The notes below the pieces were generated by a model. The model ran no database searches. It was not told where the DNA came from and worked only from the letters and a program-made list of their open reading frames with translations. Shown here piece after piece: positions 59,319 through 64,000 of a stretch of 64,000 nt of DNA. A program made the translations under genes and the position numbers. This DNA is from Saccharophagus degradans 2-40. GTDB taxonomy: Bacteria; Pseudomonadota; Gammaproteobacteria; Pseudomonadales; Cellvibrionaceae. Where the stretch lies: the NCBI RefSeq assembly GCF_000013665.1, contig NC_007912.1, positions 620,001 through 684,000 on the forward strand, in the 5' to 3' direction. Numbering within the stretch: position 1 is the first letter of the stretch; every line of letters begins with the position of its first letter.

Positions 59319-61715
59319 GTGACATATCTATCTAAATGTACTCACTTAACAGCCTTATTGGCTTTCTTTTTTGTTTCCCAATCGGCCTCGGCGAGCGCCA
59401 CCGCAACCGTAACGTGGGAAACCCCCGATCAACGTGAAAACGGTGATTATCTAAACGCAAATGAAATAGGCGGGTTTGAACTTGCTTATCGCCTTACCAG
59501 TGAGCCTGTATATAGCTCAGTAATTGTGGAGCAGGCGACAGCTACCCACTACGAACTCACTAATCTCACCGACGGTGAGTACGAATTTAAAATTGCCGCT
59601 TTTGATGCCGATGGTTTGTACAGCGACTTTTCGGACTCCACCATTGCATTAATAAGCACTACCACGTCAGGTAATACCGATAGCAACAGTGGTGACTCGA
59701 GCAATGGCACTGGCACAGATAGCAGCACTGGCGGCGACAGCGGCACAGATTTAGTTGATGCTGTTGTTAGCTGGCAAATACCTAGCGAGCGCGAAAATGG
59801 TGAAGCTTTAGCTTTAGCTGATATTGGGGGTTACGAGATTGCTTACCGCTCTACCGATGTAAGCGTATTTCAATCGGTGGTGGTTAATAGTGCAGAGCTA
59901 ACCGAGTATCAACTTACCAACCTACACGCTGGTGAATACGAATTTACAATAGCCGCGTTTGATAACGACGGTTTGTATAGCGATTTTTCTGAGCCAACTT
60001 TTGTTGTGCTTGGCGCCGATGGCAGCACAAGTGGTGGCAGCGGTGGTGCTAATGATACTAATACCGATACCAACACCGATACCGACAGTACGGATACTAA
60101 TACCGAATCCAACGGCTCGAACGATACGGCTAGCGGCACAGGTAGTAATAGCGGTAGTGAAACAGGTGAAAGCGAAACAACCGAAACCGGCAACTTGTAC
60201 AGCGCAACGGTTACTTGGCAAACGCCTGCCGAGCGAGAAAACGGTGAGTTTTTATCGCATGCCGACATTGGTGGTTACGAAATTGCGTATCGCTTAACAC
60301 AAAGCAACACCTTTCAATCGCTAGTAGTAAACGACAGTTTGCAAACGCAAATGGTGCTTAATAATTTGGTGGCAGGCGAGTATGAATTTTCTATAGCCGC
60401 TTTTGATAGCGAAGGTTTGTACAGCGATTTTTCTGAGCCTACCTATGCGGTAATTGGTGTTGGGTCTGGTAGCACTGATTCTGAAAATACGGGTTCTACA
60501 AATACGGGTTCTACAAATACGGGTTCAGAAAACACGGGCTCTACAAATACAGGTTCAGAAAATACTAATAGCGGTAGCGAAACGGGGTCGAACTTGGTTG
60601 CTGCAACTATTCGCTGGCAGGTGCCATCGGAGCGTGAGAACGGCGCTTTGTTAGCAATAGAAGAGCTTGGCGGTTACGAGATTGCTTATCGCAACACTAA
60701 CGACCCCGTATTCGAAGCCATTATTGTCACTAACCGCGAGCAAACTGCTTATGAGCTTGCCAATTTAGTTGCCGGTGAATACGAGTTTAGTATTGCTGCA
60801 TTTGATAACGAAGGCTTATACAGCGATTTTTCTGAGCCAACCATTGTTGTATTAGGTGGTGGCAGCACTTCGGTTGATGATGGTGACGATGTTGCAAATA
60901 ACGATTCTGGCAACACAGGTACTAATACCGGTACCGGTGGCGACAGCCAAAACGAAAGCAACACTGGCAATGCAGATAACACCAGCGAGAGTAACACCAA
61001 CGGCCAGCTGCTTAGTGCAACCATTAACTGGTTAATCCCAACACATCGTGAAAATGGCGAGCAATTGTTAAACGGTGAAATAGGTGGCTTCGAAGTAGCG
61101 TATCGCAATACTCAAAGCGGTACTTACACATCGCTTATTGTTGAAGATGCTACTCAAGCAAGTTTAGAAATTACCAACTTAGAAGCCGGTGAGTACGAGT
61201 TTATTATTGCGGCTTTCGATAGCGAAGGTTTGTACAGCGACTTTTCTGACCCAACCATCGCGACTATAGGTGCGGACGGCAGTGTTGCTTCATCTTCCGA
61301 TGATAACAATACTGAACAGAACAATACCGATGTTGCAAACTCTGGAGACAATAGCAGCGGTACTGCAGGAAATGGAACTGATAGTGGTACGAGCGGTGGA
61401 GCAGACGCTACAGGCGGCAGCGACACAGAGCAAACCGGCGGTGCAGTATTGGTTGCAACCATTAGCTGGGAAATTCCCACACAGCGCGAAAATGGCCAAG
61501 ACCTTTTGCTAAGCGAAATTGGCGGCTACGAAATACTTTACCGCCCAACCCTTAGCGCAGTGTATGAATCCATTGTGGTAGAGGATCAAACGCAAACGCA
61601 AATAGTGCTTAATAACCTACCCTCAGGTGAGTACGAATTTGTAATCGCAGCTTTCGATAGCGACGGTTTGTACAGCGATTTTTCTGACCCGACTATTGCG
61701 ATGTTAGGGGATTAA
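59319..61715 (+). CDS. Secreted protein with six FN3-like repeats and low-complexity linkers
   Basis: A 798-residue exported protein. The GTG at 59319 has GAGGT 9 bases upstream and starts a clean signal peptide (LLAFFFVSQSASA); a longer frame from 59193 has no such support. Six fibronectin-III-like domains follow at about 29-111, 148-232, 297-381, 429-514, 567-651 and 713-798. Each opens with TWxxPxxRENG, has GGYEIAYR-type strands and ends with GEYEFxIAAFDxxGLYSDFS. The linkers are rich in Ser/Thr/Asn/Gly/Asp, like those in secreted polysaccharide-degrading systems. No catalytic domain is present, so it is probably an adhesin or scaffold. It is read towards the GH9 gene, from which it is separated by a shared terminator. 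Confidence 0.8.
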   Translation: MTYLSKCTHLTALLAFFFVSQSASASATATVTWETPDQRENGDYLNANEIGGFELAYRLTSEPVYSSVIVEQATATHYELTNLTDGEYEFKIAAFDADGLYSDFSDSTIALISTTTSGNTDSNSGDSSNGTGTDSSTGGDSGTDLVDAVVSWQIPSERENGEALALADIGGYEIAYRSTDVSVFQSVVVNSAELTEYQLTNLHAGEYEFTIAAFDNDGLYSDFSEPTFVVLGADGSTSGGSGGANDTNTDTNTDTDSTDTNTESNGSNDTASGTGSNSGSETGESETTETGNLYSATVTWQTPAERENGEFLSHADIGGYEIAYRLTQSNTFQSLVVNDSLQTQMVLNNLVAGEYEFSIAAFDSEGLYSDFSEPTYAVIGVGSGSTDSENTGSTNTGSTNTGSENTGSTNTGSENTNSGSETGSNLVAATIRWQVPSERENGALLAIEELGGYEIAYRNTNDPVFEAIIVTNREQTAYELANLVAGEYEFSIAAFDNEGLYSDFSEPTIVVLGGGSTSVDDGDDVANNDSGNTGTNTGTGGDSQNESNTGNADNTSESNTNGQLLSATINWLIPTHRENGEQLLNGEIGGFEVAYRNTQSGTYTSLIVEDATQASLEITNLEAGEYEFIIAAFDSEGLYSDFSDPTIATIGADGSVASSSDDNNTEQNNTDVANSGDNSSGTAGNGTDSGTSGGADATGGSDTEQTGGAVLVATISWEIPTQRENGQDLLLSEIGGYEILYRPTLSAVYESIVVEDQTQTQIVLNNLPSGEYEFVIAAFDSDGLYSDFSDPTIAMLGD
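60486..60560. repeat. 15-bp tandem repeat in linker 3
   Basis: Five 15-bp units (AATACGGGTTCTACA and variants) encode the peptide NTGST/NTGSE five times. Such in-frame repeats can expand or contract without changing the frame. Confidence 0.9.
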
Positions 61716-61783
61716 TAATCGCTAATTACTAGGTGTTAATTGTTAGTTGATTAAACAGTAAAAAGCAAAGTTAAAAAGATTGA

Positions 61784-61812
61784 GGGCCTACCGGTTGGGT
61801 AGGCCCTTTTTT
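61784..61812. terminator. Terminator between the FN3 protein and GH9 gene
   Basis: GGGCCTACC (61784-61792) and GGTAGGCCC (61798-61806) form a perfect 9-bp stem with a 5-base loop, followed by TTTTTT. The A run at 61771-61777 on the + strand gives the leftward gene a weaker T run too. Confidence 0.85.
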
Positions 61813-63808
61813 ATTGGTGGTTAGGGTTGTTTACAAATTTAGATAGTAGCCGTAGGTAATTTGTTTGATAGGCGTTGCTGTTTTCTGTTACTTCCCACGA
61901 GTTTAATGGCCAGCTGGTATTAAAATCGGCGTAGGATTTTTGCGCAGGTTGATTAAATGGCGGTGAAGGCGGTGCAACACCGCACAGCGCGTTATTGTTA
62001 CTATTGCCACATTGGTTGGGGCAGCAGGTATCCCAGTTATAGGCGGGGTTTGGGCCGCCAATTACAAAACCTGGCGCAGGGCCGTAGCGAGAAGTTTTTG
62101 TGCTGTCCCAATTTTTACTGCCGTTACTAAACCATGTGTGATAAAACTCGGTTACCGAATTTTCGGCGCCGTCATTTTCCATGTTAGATAAGTACACTTT
62201 TGCCAGCGGGTTAACGCCGTGCAGGTAGTGAATATAATCTAACGCCGCATTGCTAACCTGTTGTGGGCTTTGTGTACCCAAACTGTAAATAATTTGTTCG
62301 TAGAGCATGCTACCTTTTGCGGCTTTAATAGAAGAGCTACCCCATGTGTAATCGGCAAGGTAAGCCCTATACGGGTCGCGCTGGTTTGTAAGTGCGTGCC
62401 AGCCGTTGTTGGCGTTTATCGCTTTGGTAAAAGTGTGTGTAATAGTGCGCGCAACCTGTTTACTCGTGCCATCTAAGTGGGCGTAATACAGTAATGTGCG
62501 AATAAGTTCTGCTCTAAAGGCACTGGCAAAGTTGTGTTTTAGTAATTCGGTTGTGCGGTAATGGGTATCTACATACTGTTGGTATGTACTGTTGCCGGTT
62601 AGCGCAAATAAATAGATTGCGGCAGTGAGCTTTTTCATTTGCCGTTCGTGTTCGTCTACCTCTTGTTGGCCTGCGCCCAAGCCTTCGCTGCCGTGGCTGG
62701 CGTCATTGTTTTTAAAAATTACATTGGGGTTGTTGCTGGCCCACTGCCAGGCGCTTTCTGCGCGGGTGCGCAAATTCAATGCGTACTGGCTGACGTTTTT
62801 ATTTTCGTGTTCGCCAAAAATTTTGCTCGCGAATGCAAATGCCGCGGCTGTGGTAAGCGTGGCCGATGTGTTTGCTGGTCCGTAAAGGCTTTGGCCCTTG
62901 GCCGCAGAAGGGGGGCTGGCATGACTTAAGCCCACAATAGACAGCACCGAACCGTCGGCGTTTTGCATACGGGTTAGCCAATCTAGCCCCCATTTAATTT
63001 CATCCAATATGTCGGCAACACCATTATTCGATTCGGGTATGCCGAAATCATCACCCCATGCGGCGGGGTTTTCGCTATAGGCGTGCAGCAGGCCTATTAC
63101 GTAGTTCGCGGTCCAACTGGTGTATTTATTGTAATCCCCTGCATCGTACCAGCCGCCTTGCAAATCGCGCTCGGTTGCAGGGTTGTTGGGGGCGCTATAT
63201 AGGCGCGCATTGGCATCCTGCAGTGGGCCTAGGTGGCTGGCGCCATCTGCCCATGCTACATCGGCAAACGGCTGCTGTTTGGCAAAGCCTGCACGCTGGT
63301 AAAAAAACGCTCTAGCTGCTTGCTTGAGTACGTTTTTGTATACGTTGTTATCAATTAAAAAAGGGTAGGACTTCTCGCCACTGTCGGCGTGGCGCACGTA
63401 GTACTCCCCCGCAGTTTGCAGCCCGCTAAAATCAAACCACCACACCTTATCGCCCGAGCCGCTGTGGGTTTTGCCGTTGTTCCACGGCGTAGCTGTACCG
63501 CTAAATACCACTTCATGAGTATCTGCGCTTACCACCTCAAAATTAGCGCTTGGGTTAAAACTTAAGTGCGAATCGAACCCTACTTGCGGGTCGCGAATAA
63601 CGGCTACTTTGCTTGAATTTGGCAAGTAACCAAATTGGTCTATAACTATAAAAACGCGCTGTATTGGAATGCTTGAGGGGCCGACGTTGTTTGAGCTTGT
63701 TTCGCCAGTTCTCTCGCAACCGCTTAGTAATAACAGTGAAGCTACTATTGCCGTAATGGCTAATTTGATGGGCGCGGTTTTGGTAGAGGGGGCGAAAAGG
63801 CTGCTCAT
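61811..63808 (-). CDS. GH9 cellulase (endoglucanase), lipoprotein
   Basis: A 665-residue lipoprotein (lipobox LLSGC, Cys31) of glycoside hydrolase family 9. An N-terminal Ig-like domain (about 50-150, VIDQFGYLPNSSKVAVI) precedes the (alpha/alpha)6 catalytic domain. The two nucleophile-side Asp residues are 222 and 225 in GGWYDAGDYNKY, and Glu639 in WEVTENSNA is at the acid position. FVIGGPNPAY is the conserved GH9 segment. It would cleave beta-1,4-glucan in the periplasm or at the surface. It has no CBM in this gene; whether it is an endoglucanase or a processive or oligosaccharide-acting enzyme is not resolved. Confidence 0.94.
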   Translation of the reverse strand: MSSLFAPSTKTAPIKLAITAIVASLLLLSGCERTGETSSNNVGPSSIPIQRVFIVIDQFGYLPNSSKVAVIRDPQVGFDSHLSFNPSANFEVVSADTHEVVFSGTATPWNNGKTHSGSGDKVWWFDFSGLQTAGEYYVRHADSGEKSYPFLIDNNVYKNVLKQAARAFFYQRAGFAKQQPFADVAWADGASHLGPLQDANARLYSAPNNPATERDLQGGWYDAGDYNKYTSWTANYVIGLLHAYSENPAAWGDDFGIPESNNGVADILDEIKWGLDWLTRMQNADGSVLSIVGLSHASPPSAAKGQSLYGPANTSATLTTAAAFAFASKIFGEHENKNVSQYALNLRTRAESAWQWASNNPNVIFKNNDASHGSEGLGAGQQEVDEHERQMKKLTAAIYLFALTGNSTYQQYVDTHYRTTELLKHNFASAFRAELIRTLLYYAHLDGTSKQVARTITHTFTKAINANNGWHALTNQRDPYRAYLADYTWGSSSIKAAKGSMLYEQIIYSLGTQSPQQVSNAALDYIHYLHGVNPLAKVYLSNMENDGAENSVTEFYHTWFSNGSKNWDSTKTSRYGPAPGFVIGGPNPAYNWDTCCPNQCGNSNNNALCGVAPPSPPFNQPAQKSYADFNTSWPLNSWEVTENSNAYQTNYLRLLSKFVNNPNHQ

Positions 63809-64000
63809 GGCTAAGTCTTATAGTGAGTTTATTCATAAGTAAAGGCTAGCAAGTAGGTGTGGTTTAGTCACGGTTTGTTCGCCATTCGGCGAGCAATTGA
63901 TTTTGGTGTAAGCAATTGTATGACGATTTGCCAATGCAAATTTGAATAATGCGTAACCAGCACGTTTTTTGGCACTACCAACAACTTTTCGGCTTGTAAA
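63809..64000. other. Upstream region of the GH9 gene
   Basis: About 190 bases of AT-rich sequence up to the window end. No open frame or clear operator is seen; it presumably holds the GH9 promoter. Confidence 0.4.

Noticed and set aside
60486-60560. CRISPR or mobile repeat
   Set aside because: The 15-bp units are in frame and encode a linker; they are a coding repeat.

Overview
The window reads as chromosomal DNA of a marine, polysaccharide-degrading gammaproteobacterium. The closest fit I can name is the Cellvibrionaceae (Saccharophagus/Teredinibacter type). This is inferred from the gene content: a beta-mannan pathway using mannosylglucose phosphorylase and an epimerase, several lipoprotein glycoside hydrolases (GH5, GH9, GH13), a TonB-dependent receptor, a Pil-Chp type chemosensory operon, a PEP-CTERM protein and a Ser/Thr/Asn/Gly-linker multidomain secreted protein. 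No rRNA, tRNA, CRISPR array, transposase or phage gene was seen.

Layout. 1-4.5 kb: beta-mannan utilisation, with a LacI-type repressor (cut by the window edge) divergent from a GH130 phosphorylase, a cellobiose-2-epimerase-like enzyme and a GH5 mannanase lipoprotein; two similar LacI-type operator candidates lie in the divergent promoter region. 4.6-8.7 kb: a TonB-dependent receptor and the GTPase TypA/BipA. 8.7-19.1 kb: an accessory block. A leftward three-gene cluster (secreted coiled-coil protein, large coiled-coil protein with a hydrophobic hairpin, YopT/C58-like cysteine protease) diverges from an HTH-ATPase-TPR regulator. That regulator converges on a second leftward operon (Tat-exported FAD oxidase, gamma-glutamylcyclotransferase-like protein, phytochelatin-synthase-like lipoprotein). 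19.4-26.6 kb: a leftward Pil-Chp type chemosensory operon (two-receiver protein, PilH, PilI, PilJ, ChpA). 27-32 kb: an MHYT-domain membrane sensor with a CRP-like site upstream, an isolated HypX-like protein and an ABC exporter.

32-40 kb is mostly small housekeeping genes (YjbQ, MOSC, ribosome hibernation factor, YajQ, zinc-ribbon protein, methyltransferase, SlyD, MATE exporter) and a PEP-CTERM protein. 40-43 kb holds a His-rich DUF2946 protein with a Met-rich outer-membrane-type protein (a copper handling guess), an HxlR regulator and a small secreted protein. 43-47 kb holds a YgjP-like metalloprotease, a 5-oxoprolinase operon (PxpA and a PxpB-PxpC fusion) and D-aminoacyl-tRNA deacylase. 47-54 kb holds a beta-propeller lipoprotein, a tight mipA-DUF3019-response regulator-histidine kinase operon and prolyl iminopeptidase. 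54-64 kb holds a WYL regulator with a strong palindromic operator candidate, Tag glycosylase, a GH13 lipoprotein amylase, a protein with six FN3-like repeats and a GH9 cellulase lipoprotein.

The genes work together in three visible ways. Extracellular or surface glycanases feed the intracellular epimerase/phosphorolysis route for mannan. Gamma-glutamyl chemistry recurs: the phytochelatin-synthase-like and cyclotransferase-like proteins could feed 5-oxoproline to PxpABC. The Chp operon, MHYT protein and two-component pair handle sensing. The least explained part is 8.7-19.1 kb: it pairs a papain-like YopT-family protease with a pore-former-like helical protein under an apparent STAND-type regulator, and I regard it as the best candidate for an undescribed system.
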